Assembly (NCBI RefSeq): GCF_902506195.1
Contig: NZ_LR732817.1
Span: 1,254,909 to 1,318,908, forward strand
Direction of reading: 5' to 3'
Length of the DNA: 64,000 nt
Source of the DNA: Citricoccus sp. K5
GTDB lineage: Bacteria > Actinomycetota > Actinomycetes > Actinomycetales > Micrococcaceae
Both the position numbers and the translations under genes were made by a program. Below, piece after piece: positions 45,263 through 60,504 of the stretch. The notes beneath the pieces were generated by a model. It ran no database searches. It had not been told where the DNA came from and was given only the letters and a program-made list of their open reading frames with translations. The number at the start of each line of letters is the position of its first letter. Position 1 is the first letter of the stretch.

Positions 45263-45697
45263 ATGGACAACACCGCCTCCGCCGATGTGGCACTCGACCC
45301 GGCGATCGCACAGCGGCTCAAGAAGACGCCAGACGGCCTCGTCGCCGCCATCGCCCAGCAGCACGACACCGGCGAGGTGCTGATGCTGGGATGGATGGAC
45401 GAGGAGGCCCTGCGGCGCACCCTGGTCTCCGGCCGGGCCACCTACTATTCGCGCTCACGGCGGGAGTACTGGCGCAAGGGGGACACCTCGGGCCACATCC
45501 AGGAGGTCCGGTCCGTGGCCCTGGACTGCGACGGCGACGCGTTGCTCGTGCAGGTCGACCAGACCGGCGCCGCCTGCCATACGGGCACTCGCACGTGTTT
45601 CGACGGACGCCGGCTTCCGCTCTCCGGCGCTGACCGTCCTGACCCTGCTGACGTGCCTGCAACCACCACAGCGAAGGAGACCACCACGGATGCGTGA
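45263..45697 (+). CDS. hisI: Phosphoribosyl-AMP cyclohydrolase
   Basis: Third step of histidine synthesis. The 144-residue product has [34 protein letters not shown], and the zinc motif [11 protein letters not shown] followed by [12 protein letters not shown]. It starts a run of tightly packed genes: its 3' end overlaps trpE by 8 bases, as in mycobacteria and other actinobacteria, tying a histidine gene to tryptophan synthesis. Confidence 0.95.
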   Translation: MDNTASADVALDPAIAQRLKKTPDGLVAAIAQQHDTGEVLMLGWMDEEALRRTLVSGRATYYSRSRREYWRKGDTSGHIQEVRSVALDCDGDALLVQVDQTGAACHTGTRTCFDGRRLPLSGADRPDPADVPATTTAKETTTDA

Positions 45698-47330
45698 GCT
45701 CGGCACCATCACCCCCTCCGCGGAGGATTTCGAGGACCTCGCCGGACAGCACCGGGTCATCCCGGTCACCCTGACGGTCCTGGCGGACGGCCTGACTCCG
45801 GTCGGCATCTACCGCCGCCTGGCCGCGGACGAGCCCGGCACCTTCCTGATGGAGTCAGCGGCGCAGGGCGGCGTCTGGTCCCGCTACTCCTTCATCGGAG
45901 CGGGAAGCGCTGCAACCCTGACCACGCGCCGGCAGGGAGGGGAAGCCGTGGCCCACTGGCTGGGGGATCCCCCAGCCGGAGTGCCCACCCAGGGCGACCC
46001 CATCGAGGTGCTCCGGGCGACCCTGGACCTGTTGTCCACCGACGTGCGGGAGGGGTTGGGCGATGACCTGCCCAACCTGGTCTCCGGGTTGGCCGGTTTC
46101 CTCGGCTGGCCCACGGTGCGCCGCTGGGAGAAGCTCCCGAGCCCGCCGCCCGACGACCTCGGGCTCCCGGAGATGGCCATGAACCTCATCACAGACCTCG
46201 CCGTGCATGACACCGTGGACGGCACCGTCACCCTCGTGGCCAACGCCATCAACCACAACGGCCTGGCCTCCGGCGCCCGCGAGGCGTGGACGGACGCCGT
46301 GGAGCGACTGCGCTCGATGGCCGTCCGGCTCACCGGTCCTGCGTCGCCCGGAGCAGCAACGTGGGCTGGGGGCATGACAGAAGGTGGCGTGCCGGGCAGT
46401 GGTGACCCGGTGTCCGTCGCCCCGAAGGACTGGCTGAACCTCGACGTCTCGGCCCACGTCCACGACTCGTGGACGCACGAGGGCTTCCTGGACGCCGTCG
46501 CCAAGGCCCAGCAGGCCATCGTGGACGGTGAGGTCTTCCAGATCGTCGTCTCGCGCCGCTTCTCCGCGGAGACCACGGCCAGCGGCCTGGACATCTACCG
46601 CGTCCTGCGCGCCATGAACCCCAGCCCGTACATGTACCTGTTCTCCTTCGAGAAGCCCGGGCCCGACGGCGGCCGGTACCAGATCGTCGGCTCCTCGCCG
46701 GAGGCGCTGGTCACCGTCAACGACGGCTCGGTGATCACCCACCCGATCGCCGGATCGCAGCCCCGCGGAGCCACCGTGGAGGATGACCACCTGCACGAGA
46801 AGCTGCTGGTCAACGATCAGAAGGAGCGGGCGGAGCACCTGATGCTCGTGGACCTCTCCCGGAACGACCTGTCCAAGGTCTGCGTGCCCGGCAGCGTGTC
46901 TGTCACGCAATTCATGGAGGTGGAGCGGTTCAGCCACATCATGCACCTGGTCTCCCACGTGGAGGGCCGGCTGGAACCGGGGCAGAAGGCCCTTGACGTC
47001 CTGGCCGCGGCCTTCCCCGCCGGCACCCTGTCCGGGGCGCCGAAGCCGCGGGCGCTGCAACTGCTGGATGAGTGGGAACCCCAGGAGCGAGGCCCCTACG
47101 GGGGCGTGGTCGGCTACTTCGACCTGGCCGGCAACATGGACATGGCCATCAACATCCGCGCCGCGACGCTCGTGGACGGGACCGCCTACGTGCAGGCCGG
47201 CGCCGGTATCGTGGCCGATTCAGTCCCGGAGACGGAAGCCGCCGAGACCGTGACCAAGTCGAGCGCACCGATGCGGGCCGTCCTCGCGGCGGGGCTGCTG
47301 AGCACCCTGGACCCGGAGGTGACGCCATGA
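45690..47330 (+). CDS. trpE: Anthranilate synthase component I
   Basis: Makes anthranilate from chorismate. The 546-residue product has the Trp feedback region [19 protein letters not shown] near residue 50 and the catalytic motifs [40 protein letters not shown] and [10 protein letters not shown]. Because the start lies inside hisI, no trp leader peptide or attenuator can precede it directly. The glutaminase partner TrpG is not in this cluster. Confidence 0.96.
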   Translation: MRELGTITPSAEDFEDLAGQHRVIPVTLTVLADGLTPVGIYRRLAADEPGTFLMESAAQGGVWSRYSFIGAGSAATLTTRRQGGEAVAHWLGDPPAGVPTQGDPIEVLRATLDLLSTDVREGLGDDLPNLVSGLAGFLGWPTVRRWEKLPSPPPDDLGLPEMAMNLITDLAVHDTVDGTVTLVANAINHNGLASGAREAWTDAVERLRSMAVRLTGPASPGAATWAGGMTEGGVPGSGDPVSVAPKDWLNLDVSAHVHDSWTHEGFLDAVAKAQQAIVDGEVFQIVVSRRFSAETTASGLDIYRVLRAMNPSPYMYLFSFEKPGPDGGRYQIVGSSPEALVTVNDGSVITHPIAGSQPRGATVEDDHLHEKLLVNDQKERAEHLMLVDLSRNDLSKVCVPGSVSVTQFMEVERFSHIMHLVSHVEGRLEPGQKALDVLAAAFPAGTLSGAPKPRALQLLDEWEPQERGPYGGVVGYFDLAGNMDMAINIRAATLVDGTAYVQAGAGIVADSVPETEAAETVTKSSAPMRAVLAAGLLSTLDPEVTP

Positions 47331-47950
47331 TGCTGAAGAGGCGCACCGCGGTCCTGTGGGCCATCGCCGCCGGGGCCATCATCCTCGGCACCGGGGCCCA
47401 GACCTGGATCGAGTCGACCCAGATCTCCGGGTTGCCGGGCGACTCGGTGACGACCACCGGGAACGAGGCGGCCGCCGTCGTGCCCGCCATGGCCCTGGTC
47501 GGGATGGCCGCCGGCATCGCACTGTCCATGGCCCGCAGGATCGGCCGGTGGATCACGGCGCTGCTCCTGCTCCTCGCTGGAGCGGCGACCGCCTGGTCCT
47601 CCCTCCAGGCCGCCCTGGACCCGGCAGCTGCAGCCCGGACCCAGGTCTCCGAGGCCAGCGGCACCACGGCGGACGCGGGGGCCTACGCCGTCACCGTGTG
47701 GCCATGGCTGACCCTTGTCGGCGGCATCCTGCTGTTCCTCTGCGGTCTCGCCGTGCTTCTGTTCGGCCGACGGTGGACCACCACCCGCCGCTATGAGGCC
47801 ACGCCGACCACTGCAACAGCCACAGGAGCCACCGGGACCACATCCACCGCGGCGCCCACCGCGGCGGAGACCCCGGGCGCGGGGGACACCGGGGACCTGG
47901 ACGAGATCGACGCCTGGGACGAGCTCAGCCGCGGCCAGGATCCCACCTGA
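47327..47950 (+). CDS. Trp operon-associated membrane protein (TIGR02234 type)
   Basis: A 207-residue protein with about four hydrophobic segments (AVLWAIAAGAIILGTGAQTW; ALVGMAAGIALSM; ALLLLLAGAATAWSSL; WPWLTLVGGILLFLCGLAVLLFG) and a Thr/Ala/Asp-rich cytosolic tail. It matches the actinobacterial family found between trpE and trpC (Rv1610 position). Transport or membrane anchoring in Trp metabolism has been suggested from position only. ATG overlaps the trpE stop. Confidence 0.82.
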   Translation: MMLKRRTAVLWAIAAGAIILGTGAQTWIESTQISGLPGDSVTTTGNEAAAVVPAMALVGMAAGIALSMARRIGRWITALLLLLAGAATAWSSLQAALDPAAAARTQVSEASGTTADAGAYAVTVWPWLTLVGGILLFLCGLAVLLFGRRWTTTRRYEATPTTATATGATGTTSTAAPTAAETPGAGDTGDLDEIDAWDELSRGQDPT

Positions 47951-48050
47951 TCGAGACGGGGCGAGACCTGCGGGTCCGGCACTGACTTCCGTGGCAGAAT
48001 GAGGCACAGACCTGATCAGTTGCCGCACGCCTGGAACGCGGGCAGTGCTG

Positions 48051-48080
48051 GCCTGGATAGACCTGGATATACCTGGAACG
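48051..48080 (+). repeat. Three imperfect 10-bp repeats before the HGxxPAAW gene
   Basis: GCCTGGATAG, ACCTGGATAT and ACCTGGAACG follow with an exact 10-base period and end 13 bases before a start codon, covering the leader where a ribosome-binding site (GAAAGGGA) follows. Confidence 0.75.
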
Positions 48081-48093
48081 AAAGGGACGGTCC

Positions 48094-48366
48094 ATGACCA
48101 CCTCGCACCGCACCACTGACGACGACCTCGTCCTGAACGACCCGACTCACGCCGAGCCCCTCGGCCACGGCAACTCGCCGGCCGCGTGGACGCTGGTGCT
48201 GTTGCTCCTCGCCGGATCCCTGCTGGCCGGCGTCGGCATGCTGGCCGACCTGTTCGTCCTGGTCATCGCCGGTGCCGTCGTCGCGGTGGCCGGTCTCGTC
48301 GCCGGATTCATCATGGGCAAGGCCGGCAAGGGCACCAAGGGTCACGCCGAGCCCGCCCGGCACTGA
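48094..48366 (+). CDS. HGxxPAAW family small membrane protein
   Basis: A 90-residue protein with the name-giving motif [10 protein letters not shown] at residues 24-33, two hydrophobic segments ([16 protein letters not shown] and [21 protein letters not shown]) and a basic tail. Family members lie upstream of trpC across actinobacteria; no function is known. Its stop overlaps the trpC ATG (TGATG). GAAAGGGA precedes the ATG. Confidence 0.85.
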   Translation: MTTSHRTTDDDLVLNDPTHAEPLGHGNSPAAWTLVLLLLAGSLLAGVGMLADLFVLVIAGAVVAVAGLVAGFIMGKAGKGTKGHAEPARH

Positions 48367-49187
48367 TGGCCACCGTTCTGGACGAGATCATCGTCGGAGT
48401 CCGCGCCGACCTCGCCGAGCGCCGCCGCACGGTCTCCCTGGACGCCATCCGGATTCTCGCGGACGAGGCCACGGACCGTGCTCCGGCCCGGGACGCCTAC
48501 GCCGCCCTCGGCGGGGGACGTACCGACCCGCAGGGCATCCGCATCCTGTCCGAGGTCAAGCGGTCCAGCCCCTCTAAGGGGGCCCTGGCGGACATCGCCT
48601 CCCCGGCTGACCTGGCCCGGAGGTATGAGGCCGGTGGGGCGGCCGCCATCTCCGTGTTGACAGAGCAGCACCGCTTCGGCGGCTCACTCGCTGACCTGGA
48701 CGCCGTCCGTGCGGCCGTGGACATCCCGGTGCTGCGCAAGGACTTCACGGTGGACGAGTACATGATCCACGAGGCCCGGGCCCACGGCGCGGACCTGGTC
48801 CTGCTCATCGTTGCCGCCCTGGACGAGGCGCAGCTGGCGGAGTACCTGGCCGTCACCCACGCACTGGGGATGAATGCCCTGGTCGAGGCCCACACGGTCG
48901 AGGAGATCGAGCGCGCCGTGGCCGTGGGCGCCAGGATCGTGGGTGTCAACGTCCGCAACCTCAAGACCCTGGACGTGGACCCGCGGAACTATGCCACCCT
49001 CGCCCCGCACCTGCCCGAGGACGTGGTCCGGATCGCCGAGTCCGGTGTCCAGGGGCCGGAGCAGGTGGCCGACTACGCCCGCGACGGGGCGGACGCCGTC
49101 CTGGTCGGTGAGGCCCTGGTCAAACACGGCGACCCGACGCAGGCCATCCGCGACTTCCGCGCCGCCTCGCTGGCCGTCCGCGGCTGA
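48366..49187 (+). CDS. trpC: Indole-3-glycerol phosphate synthase
   Basis: TIM-barrel enzyme of tryptophan synthesis, 273 residues, monofunctional (no TrpF fused). Motifs: [54 protein letters not shown] and [11 protein letters not shown]. Start overlaps the preceding stop. The 97-base gap to trpB carries an 11-bp duplication. Confidence 0.96.
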   Translation: MATVLDEIIVGVRADLAERRRTVSLDAIRILADEATDRAPARDAYAALGGGRTDPQGIRILSEVKRSSPSKGALADIASPADLARRYEAGGAAAISVLTEQHRFGGSLADLDAVRAAVDIPVLRKDFTVDEYMIHEARAHGADLVLLIVAALDEAQLAEYLAVTHALGMNALVEAHTVEEIERAVAVGARIVGVNVRNLKTLDVDPRNYATLAPHLPEDVVRIAESGVQGPEQVADYARDGADAVLVGEALVKHGDPTQAIRDFRAASLAVRG

Positions 49188-49220
49188 CGTGTCCCGACCC
49201 CGAGGCGACCGCGCCTTCCT

Positions 49221-49242
49221 CCTGACGTATCCCTGACGTACC
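49221..49242 (+). repeat. 11-bp tandem duplication between trpC and trpB
   Basis: CCTGACGTATC is followed directly by CCTGACGTACC, one mismatch, 34 bases after the trpC stop. Confidence 0.75.
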
Positions 49243-49284
49243 CCCGAACCTCCGGAAGTACCCGAACACAGACTGGAACGTACG

Positions 49285-50595
49285 ATGATTGAGCACACCG
49301 GGAGCTACCAGCACCAGCCTGGGCCGTACTTCGGCCCCTACGGCGGGCGCTGGATGCCCGAATCCCTGATCGCCGCACTCGAGGAAGTGGACCGGACCTT
49401 CACCGAGGCCCGGAACGACCCGGAGTTCACGGCCGAGCTGCAGGACCTGTTCACGAATTATGTGAATCGGCCATCGTTGCTGACGGAGGTGCCGCGTTTC
49501 GCCCAGGATTCCCCGGGCGTGCGGATCTTCCTCAAGCGTGAGGACCTCAACCACACCGGGTCCCACAAGATCAACAACGTGATCGGGCAGGCTCTGCTGG
49601 CCCGTCGGATGGGCAAGACCCGCCTCATCGCGGAGACCGGTGCCGGTCAGCACGGCGTGGCCACCGCCACGGCCGCAGCCCTGTTCGGCCTGGAGTGCAC
49701 CGTCTACATGGGCGAGGTGGACACCCAGCGCCAGGCGCTCAACGTCGCCCGCATGGAGATGCTCGGTGCCACCGTCATCCCCGTGACCACCGGCGCCCGC
49801 ACGCTCAAGGACGCCATCAACGAGGCCCTGCGCGATTGGGTCGCCTCCGTGGACACCACCCACTACCTCCTGGGCACCGTCACCGGGCCGGCCCCGTTCC
49901 CGGCCATGGTCCGCTACTTCCACTCGGTCATCGGCGACGAGGCCCGCGAGCAGATCCTCGCGCAGGCCGGTCGGTTGCCGGACGCGGTCTGCGCCTGCGT
50001 CGGCGGGGGCTCGAACGCCATGGGCCTCTTCCACGCCTTCCTGGACGACTCCGGTGTGGCGCTCTACGGCCTGGAGGCCGGGGGCAAGGGGATCAGCACG
50101 GGCGAGCACGCCGCGTCGATCAACCTTGGCCGTACCGGTGTGCTCCACGGCGCCCGCACCTACCTGATGCAGGACGAGGACGGCCAGACCATCGATTCAC
50201 ACTCGATCTCGGCCGGCCTCGACTACCCGGCGGTCGGCCCCGAGCATGCCTGGCTCAATGACACCGGCCGGGCCACCTACGAGCCCGTGGACGATGCCGA
50301 GTGCATGGACGCCTTCCAACGGCTGTGCCGCACCGAGGGCATCGTGCCGGCCATCGAGTCCGCCCATGCCCTGGCAGGCGCCCTGCGCCTCGCGCAGCGC
50401 TGGTCGGACGAGGGCGTCGTCAGTGCGGACACCGCCGTTGGTGAGGAGAAGATCATCGTGGTCAGCCTGTCCGGACGTGGTGACAAGGACGTGGCCACGG
50501 CGGCGAAGTACTTCGGCATGTTGCCGGACGCCGCGACCCCCGAGGGCGGCGACGCGGAGGCCGTGGCCGCACGCCCCGAAGGAGCGCAGAACTGA
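49285..50595 (+). CDS. trpB: Tryptophan synthase beta chain
   Basis: PLP enzyme joining indole and serine. The 436-residue product has [14 protein letters not shown], the PLP lysine motif [18 protein letters not shown], and the phosphate loop GGGSNAMG. A 20-residue Ala/Glu tail follows the folded domain. The ATG at 49285 is preceded by CTGGAACG, a weak binding site. Its stop overlaps the trpA ATG. Confidence 0.97.
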   Translation: MIEHTGSYQHQPGPYFGPYGGRWMPESLIAALEEVDRTFTEARNDPEFTAELQDLFTNYVNRPSLLTEVPRFAQDSPGVRIFLKREDLNHTGSHKINNVIGQALLARRMGKTRLIAETGAGQHGVATATAAALFGLECTVYMGEVDTQRQALNVARMEMLGATVIPVTTGARTLKDAINEALRDWVASVDTTHYLLGTVTGPAPFPAMVRYFHSVIGDEAREQILAQAGRLPDAVCACVGGGSNAMGLFHAFLDDSGVALYGLEAGGKGISTGEHAASINLGRTGVLHGARTYLMQDEDGQTIDSHSISAGLDYPAVGPEHAWLNDTGRATYEPVDDAECMDAFQRLCRTEGIVPAIESAHALAGALRLAQRWSDEGVVSADTAVGEEKIIVVSLSGRGDKDVATAAKYFGMLPDAATPEGGDAEAVAARPEGAQN

Positions 50596-51425
50596 TGACC
50601 GAGCAGAACACCGGACAGCAGATCCGATCGCTGACCACCGAGAGCATCGAGGCCGCGCGCGACGCCGGCCGCACCGCCTTCATCGGGTACCTCCCCGCCG
50701 GCTTCCCGACCGTCGAGGACTCGATCGAGGCCGCCGTCGCCCTGGGCAACAACGGTGCCGATGTCATCGAGATCGGCATCCCCTACTCTGATCCGGTGAT
50801 GGACGGGCCGGTCATCCAGGCCGCCACGAGCCAGGTGCTGGTCGATGGCTTCCGGGTCGACGCGGTCTTCGACATCATCCGTGCCGTCACGCAGCGCACT
50901 GACGCCGCGGTGGTGGTCATGACCTACTGGAACATCGTCGACCGGATGGGCGTGGAGACCTTCGCCCGCCGGCTGGCCGAAGCCGGGGGAGCCGGCATCG
51001 TCACCCCGGACCTGGTTCCGGAGGAGGCCGGAGCGTGGTTCGAGGCCTCCGACCGCTACGGACTGGACCGGATCTTCCTGACCGCGCCGAGTTCCACGGA
51101 CGAGCGCGTGAAGCTGATCACCGAGTCCTCGCGGGGCTTTGTCTACGGCGTCTCCGTCATGGGCGTCACCGGAGCCCGCTCCGAGGTCTCCACGGCCGCC
51201 GAGAACGTCGTCGCCCGGGCGCACGCCGCCGGGGCACCCCGGGTCGCGGTCGGCCTCGGCATCTCGAAGCCCGAGCACATCCGTGAGATCGGCGCGTATG
51301 CCGACGGTGCGATCGTGGGCACCGCCCTGGTGGTGGCCCTGCGGGACGGTGGCCCGGCCGCCGTCGGGACCCTGGCGGCCGATCTGGCCACGGGCGCCGT
51401 GAAGAGCTCGCGAGGAGACGCCTGA
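50595..51425 (+). CDS. trpA: Tryptophan synthase alpha chain
   Basis: Releases indole from indole-glycerol phosphate. The 276-residue TIM barrel has FIGYLPAGFPTVEDS, VIEIGIPYSDPVMDGPVIQ (catalytic Glu and Asp), YGVSVMGVTGARSEV and GLGISKPEH. Coupled by TGATG on both sides, to trpB and lgt. Confidence 0.96.
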   Translation: MTEQNTGQQIRSLTTESIEAARDAGRTAFIGYLPAGFPTVEDSIEAAVALGNNGADVIEIGIPYSDPVMDGPVIQAATSQVLVDGFRVDAVFDIIRAVTQRTDAAVVVMTYWNIVDRMGVETFARRLAEAGGAGIVTPDLVPEEAGAWFEASDRYGLDRIFLTAPSSTDERVKLITESSRGFVYGVSVMGVTGARSEVSTAAENVVARAHAAGAPRVAVGLGISKPEHIREIGAYADGAIVGTALVVALRDGGPAAVGTLAADLATGAVKSSRGDA

Positions 51426-52477
51426 TGGACGGCGCGCTGACCACGGCCGCCATCCCCGCCCCGATCTGGGACGGATTCGACCTCGGGCCTGTCACGATCC
51501 ACGCGTATGCGCTGTGCATCGTGGCCGGGATGATCGCGGGCCTCTGGCTGGCCTCGCGGCGCTGGAAGGCCCGTGGCGGCCCCGAGGGCAGCCTCATCGA
51601 CGTCTCCATCTGGGCCATCATCTTCGGCCTGGTCGGCGCCCGGCTCTACCACGTGGTCTCGTCCCCGGATGCCTATTTCGGTCCCAACTTCGACGGCACG
51701 GGTGACCTGACCAAGATCTGGCGGGTCTGGGAAGGCGGCCTCGGGATCTGGGGAGCCGTCGCCCTGGGAGCCGTGGGCGCCTGGATCGCCTGCCGCCGCT
51801 ACGGTTTCAAGATCTCCGCATATGCCGACGTGGTGGCGCCCGGCGTGCTGCTGGCCCAGGCCATCGGCCGGCTCGGCAATTACTTCAACCAGGAACTCTT
51901 CGGCGGCCCCACCACGGCGCCCTGGGGCCTGCAGGTGTCCGCCGACCACCCGAACTTTCCCGCCGGTGCCCTCGAGGGCACCCTCTTCCACCCCACGTTC
52001 GCCTACGAGATGCTGTGGAGCCTGCTGGGGGTGGCCCTGCTACTGCTGATCGACCGCCGGCTCCAGCTGCGCCGAGGCATGATGCTCTGGTCCTACGTCG
52101 CCTGGTACACGGCCGGGCGCACCTGGATCGAGATGCTCCGGATCGACGACGCGGAGATGATCACGCTCTTCGGCACCACCCAGCGCCTGAACGTGTGGAC
52201 CTCGCTGCTGATGCTGCTGATCGCCATCGGCTTCCTCATCTACCTGGGCCTCACCCGGCCGAAGACCGCCGAGGCGGAGGCCGAGGCCGATTCGGTGTGG
52301 CGTGCGGGCCGTGAGCCGATCGAGGAGACCGCAACCGAGACTGGCTCCACCGCTGAGTCCGCGGCGTCATCAGGTGCGGCGGATCCAGCCGGGCCGGCCG
52401 ATCCAGCCGTCGACGGGGCGAAAGTTAACGCAGCCGAAACAAAAAAAGTGGCTGATCCGGTCGAAAAATCTGATTGA
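51425..52477 (+). CDS. lgt: Prolipoprotein diacylglyceryl transferase
   Basis: Transfers diacylglycerol from phosphatidylglycerol to the lipobox Cys, at the cytoplasmic membrane. The 350-residue product has about seven membrane segments, FGLVGARLYHVVSS, IGRLGNYFNQELFG and HPTFAYEMLW, then GRTWIEMLRIDD. The last 80 residues are a charged/Ala-rich cytosolic tail. It matters for lipoproteins such as the one at 11361. Synteny trpA-lgt is common in actinobacteria. Confidence 0.95.
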   Translation: MDGALTTAAIPAPIWDGFDLGPVTIHAYALCIVAGMIAGLWLASRRWKARGGPEGSLIDVSIWAIIFGLVGARLYHVVSSPDAYFGPNFDGTGDLTKIWRVWEGGLGIWGAVALGAVGAWIACRRYGFKISAYADVVAPGVLLAQAIGRLGNYFNQELFGGPTTAPWGLQVSADHPNFPAGALEGTLFHPTFAYEMLWSLLGVALLLLIDRRLQLRRGMMLWSYVAWYTAGRTWIEMLRIDDAEMITLFGTTQRLNVWTSLLMLLIAIGFLIYLGLTRPKTAEAEAEADSVWRAGREPIEETATETGSTAESAASSGAADPAGPADPAVDGAKVNAAETKKVADPVEKSD

Positions 52478-52499
52478 CGGCCTCGCACCTCGGTAGTAT
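52474..52499 (+). promoter_or_regulatory. Candidate promoter of gltBD
   Basis: TTGACG (52474-52479, overlapping the lgt stop) and TAGTAT (52494-52499) are good hexamers but only 14 bases apart, shorter than ideal. An A-rich stretch precedes them. The implied leader to gltB is about 110 bases with no identified RNA structure. Confidence 0.4.
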
Positions 52500-52618
52500 C
52501 GACTCCACTGCATTGACGTGAGGTGAAGCGGACGAAACCGCGTGTTCATCTCTCGTCGTAGGGGCCGATGATGTCCCCTTCCACCGCAGCAGAACCCCTG
52601 CGCAACGGAAGGAATCTC

Positions 52619-57380
<4,762 letters not shown>

Positions 57381-57388
<8 letters not shown>

Positions 57389-58871
57389 TCCCCGTGGATT
57401 CCTGAACACCCGTGAGCGGCAGGACCGGCCGTCCCGGCCGGTGCCCGTGCGCATCCTGGACTTCAAGGACGTCTATGTCCGCCAGGACGAGGCCGTGATC
57501 CGGACGCAGGCCGGTCGCTGCATGGACTGCGGCGTCCCGTTCTGCCACCAGGGCTGCCCCCTCGGGAACCTCATTCCCGAGTGGAACGACCTGGTCCGCC
57601 GGGGCCGGTGGGAGGAGGCTGCCGCCCGGTTGCACGCCACCAACAACTTCCCCGAGGTCACCGGCCGTATCTGTCCGGCACCCTGCGAGTCGTCCTGCGT
57701 GCTGGGCATCAACCAGCCGGCCGTGACGATCAAGCAGACCGAGGTGTCCATCGCGGACGCGGCCTTCGACAACGACTGGCTCGACCCCGTCGTCCCGCAG
57801 CGGCTCAACGGTCACACCGTGGCCGTCGTCGGATCCGGCCCCACCGGCCTGGCCGCCGCCCAGCAGCTGACGCGGGCCGGCTTCACCGTGGCCGTCTACG
57901 AGCGGGACGGGAGGGTCGGCGGTCTGCTGCGGTACGGGATCCCGGACTTCAAGATGGAGAAGGACATCCTGGACCGCCGGATCGAGCAGATGGAGGCCGA
58001 GGGGACGCGTTTCCGCACCAACGTGGCCATCGGCACGGACATGACCTGGGCTGAGCTGCGGTCTCGCTACGACGCCGTCATCATGGCCACCGGGGCGCCC
58101 GTGCCGCGTGACCTGCCCGTGCCGGGCCGGCAACTGGACGGTGTGCACTTCGCCATGGACTACCTGGTCCAGTCCAACCGCGCCGTGAACGGGGAACTGG
58201 ACGAGGCGGAGGCGGCGGCACAGATCCGGGCCGACGGCAAGCACGTGGTGGTGCTCGGCGGCGGTGACACCGGCGCCGACTGCATCGGCACGGCTCACCG
58301 CCACGGCGCCGCGTCCGTGACCACCCTGGCCATCGGCAAGGAACTGCCCGCTGAACGTCCGGATGACCAGCCCTGGCCGACCGTGCCGCGGGTCTACGAG
58401 GTGACCTCCGCGGACGCCGAGGGCGGCACGCGCGAGTACCTGGCCTCCACGGTCGAGTTCCTGGGCGAGGTGGGTGCCGACGGCGTGGAGCGGGTCCGGG
58501 CCGTGCGCGTGGCCGAGACCGAGTACCTGCCGGACGGCCGCCGCGTGCCCAAGCCCGGCACCGAACGGGAGATCCCCGCGGACCTGGTGCTGCTGGCACT
58601 GGGGTTCACCGGGGTGGAGGACGCCGGACTGACCTCCGGAGAGGGCCACGCCGGCGTCGTGCTCGAACGCGGACTGGTCAAGCGGGACCACCGCTACGAG
58701 ACGGACACCCCTGGGGTCTTCGTGGCCGGCGATGCCGGGCGCGGTGCCTCGCTCGTGGTGTGGGCCATCGCCGAGGGGCGGGCCTGCGCGAAGGCCGTGG
58801 ACGAGTCGCTCGAGACCTGGACCCGGCTGCCGTCCCCGGTGGAGCCGACGGATCGTGCCATGTCGGTGTGA
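57381..58871 (+). CDS. gltD: Glutamate synthase, small subunit
   Basis: NADPH-oxidising FAD/Fe-S partner of GltB. The 496-residue product has the N-terminal 4Fe-4S cysteines ([29 protein letters not shown]), the FAD loop [14 protein letters not shown] and the NADPH loop [12 protein letters not shown], ending in the flavin segment [19 protein letters not shown]. The GTG at 57381 lies inside the gltB end with GGAGG upstream. A tandem 11-bp repeat spans its stop. Confidence 0.96.
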
Positions 58872-58892
58872 TGTCGGTGTGATGTCGGTCCG
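58860..58892 (+). repeat. 11-bp tandem repeat across the gltD stop
   Basis: ATGTCGGTGTG is present twice (58860-58870, 58871-58881) and a third, partly diverged copy starts at 58882. The first junction holds the gltD stop TGA (58869-58871). Confidence 0.9.
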
Positions 58893-58934
58893 AAGGTGGC
58901 CACGCCTGTTCACCTCAACGTCAGTTCGGCTCGT

Positions 58935-58940
58935 TAGGCT
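58935..58940 (+). promoter_or_regulatory. Candidate -10 element giving leaderless pyk
   Basis: TAGGCT stands 6 bases before the pyk ATG with no room for a ribosome-binding site. The same hexamer precedes polA by 7 bases. Confidence 0.5.
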
Positions 58941-58946
58941 GGGAAC

Positions 58947-60440
58947 ATGAGACACGCGAAGATCGTCGCCACGTTCGGCCCGGCCAACGAGGGATACCAG
59001 AACACCAAGGACCTGATCGCCGCGGGGGTCGATGTCGCGCGCATGAACATGAGCCACGGCAGCTGGGACGTCCACGAGCAGACCTACGCGGACATCCGCA
59101 AGGCCGCCCGGGACCTGGACCGTCCCGTGGCGATCTTCGCGGACCTGCAGGGTCCCAAGATCCGGCTCGGACGGTTCGCCGACGGTCCGCACGAGCTGAG
59201 GGTGGGTGACCGGTTCACCATCACCACGCAGGAGATCGAGGGCACCGCGGAACGTTGCGGCACCACCTTCAAGGGGCTGCCCGACGACGTCAAGGCCGGG
59301 GACGCCCTGCTGATCGACGACGGCAAGGTCGCCCTGCGTGCCGTGGAGGTGACCGGAACCGACGTCGTGACCGAGGTGGTGGTCCCGGGAACGGTGTCCA
59401 ACAACAAGGGCATCAACCTGCCCGGTGTGGCCGTGAACGTGCCCGCCCTGTCCGGGAAGGACGAGGACGACCTGCGCTGGGCCCTGGACCTGGGCGTGGA
59501 CATGATCGCCCTGTCCTTCGTCCGCTCGGCGGAGGACATCCAGCGGGTGCACGAGATCATGGATGAAAAGGGCCGCCGGGTCCCGGTGATCGCCAAGATC
59601 GAGAAGCCCCAGGCCGTGGAGGCGCTGCACGGGATCGTGGATGCGTTCGACGCCATCATGGTGGCCCGTGGGGACCTCGGAGTGGAGCTGCCGCTCGAGG
59701 ACGTCCCGCTGGTGCAGAAGAGAGCGATCGAGCTGGCCCGCCGCTGGGCCAAGCCGGTCATCGTGGCCACCCAGGTGCTGGAGTCCATGATCGACAGTCC
59801 TCGGCCCACCCGCGCCGAGGCCTCCGACTGCGCCAACGCCGTGCTGGACGGGGCCGATGCCGTCATGCTCTCGGGGGAGACCTCGGTGGGCAGGTACCCG
59901 GTGACCACCGTCGAGACGATGGCCAGGATTATCGAGTCCACCGAGACCCACGGACTCGACCGGATCCGCCCCCTGGGCTCCAGGCCGAAGACCCGCGGCG
60001 GGGCCATCACCCGGGCCGCCGTGGAGATCGCCGACCAGTTGGACGTGCGCTACCTGGCGGCCTTCACCCAGTCGGGCGACTCCGCCCGGAGGCTCTCCCG
60101 GCTGCGTCCCCAGCAGATGATCTACGCGTTCACGCACGTGGAGCACACGCACAACATCCTGTGCCTGTCCTGGGGTGTGCTGCCGAAGATGGTGCCCTTC
60201 GCCGACTCCACGGATGAGATGACGGCGCAGGTGGACCGTTCGCTGCTGAAGGAGGGCATCGCGGGCGTCAACGACCTGGTGGTCATCGCCGCCGGGTCCC
60301 CTCCCGGGAAGACCGGGTCCACCAACATCGTCAAGGTGCACCGCATCGGTGACCTGGACGACTCCGGGGGACTCGTGGAGGGCTACCCGCAGCCGAACGC
60401 CGAGCGGGTGGGGATGTGGCCGGCACGTTCGCCCCTGTGA
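58947..60440 (+). CDS. pyk: Pyruvate kinase
   Basis: Last step of glycolysis. The 497-residue product has ATFGPANEG at the N-terminus, ARMNMSHGSWDVHE, DLQGPKIRLG, IAKIEKPQAVEAL with the catalytic Lys, MVARGDLGVELP and ATQVLESMIDSPRPTRAEA, then the C-terminal regulatory domain. It follows gltD after 75 bases and probably has its own promoter. It converges on pdtaR; a repeat but no clear terminator lies between. Confidence 0.96.
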   Translation: MRHAKIVATFGPANEGYQNTKDLIAAGVDVARMNMSHGSWDVHEQTYADIRKAARDLDRPVAIFADLQGPKIRLGRFADGPHELRVGDRFTITTQEIEGTAERCGTTFKGLPDDVKAGDALLIDDGKVALRAVEVTGTDVVTEVVVPGTVSNNKGINLPGVAVNVPALSGKDEDDLRWALDLGVDMIALSFVRSAEDIQRVHEIMDEKGRRVPVIAKIEKPQAVEALHGIVDAFDAIMVARGDLGVELPLEDVPLVQKRAIELARRWAKPVIVATQVLESMIDSPRPTRAEASDCANAVLDGADAVMLSGETSVGRYPVTTVETMARIIESTETHGLDRIRPLGSRPKTRGGAITRAAVEIADQLDVRYLAAFTQSGDSARRLSRLRPQQMIYAFTHVEHTHNILCLSWGVLPKMVPFADSTDEMTAQVDRSLLKEGIAGVNDLVVIAAGSPPGKTGSTNIVKVHRIGDLDDSGGLVEGYPQPNAERVGMWPARSPL

Positions 60441-60453
60441 CGGTGGGTGTGAG

Positions 60454-60486
60454 CCTGCGTATGACCTGCGTATGACCTGCGTGTGA
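60454..60486. repeat. Three 11-bp repeats between pyk and pdtaR
   Basis: CCTGCGTATGA, CCTGCGTATGA and CCTGCGTGTGA are head to tail, starting 14 bases after the pyk stop in the 64-base space between convergent genes. Confidence 0.92.
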
Positions 60487-60504
60487 CCGAGTGTGGGCGC
60501 GAGG

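Noticed and set aside
52500-52618. Possible structured leader RNA before gltB
   Set aside because: I could not match it to a known riboswitch or attenuator and found no stable hairpin with conserved character by eye. A covariance-model scan would decide.
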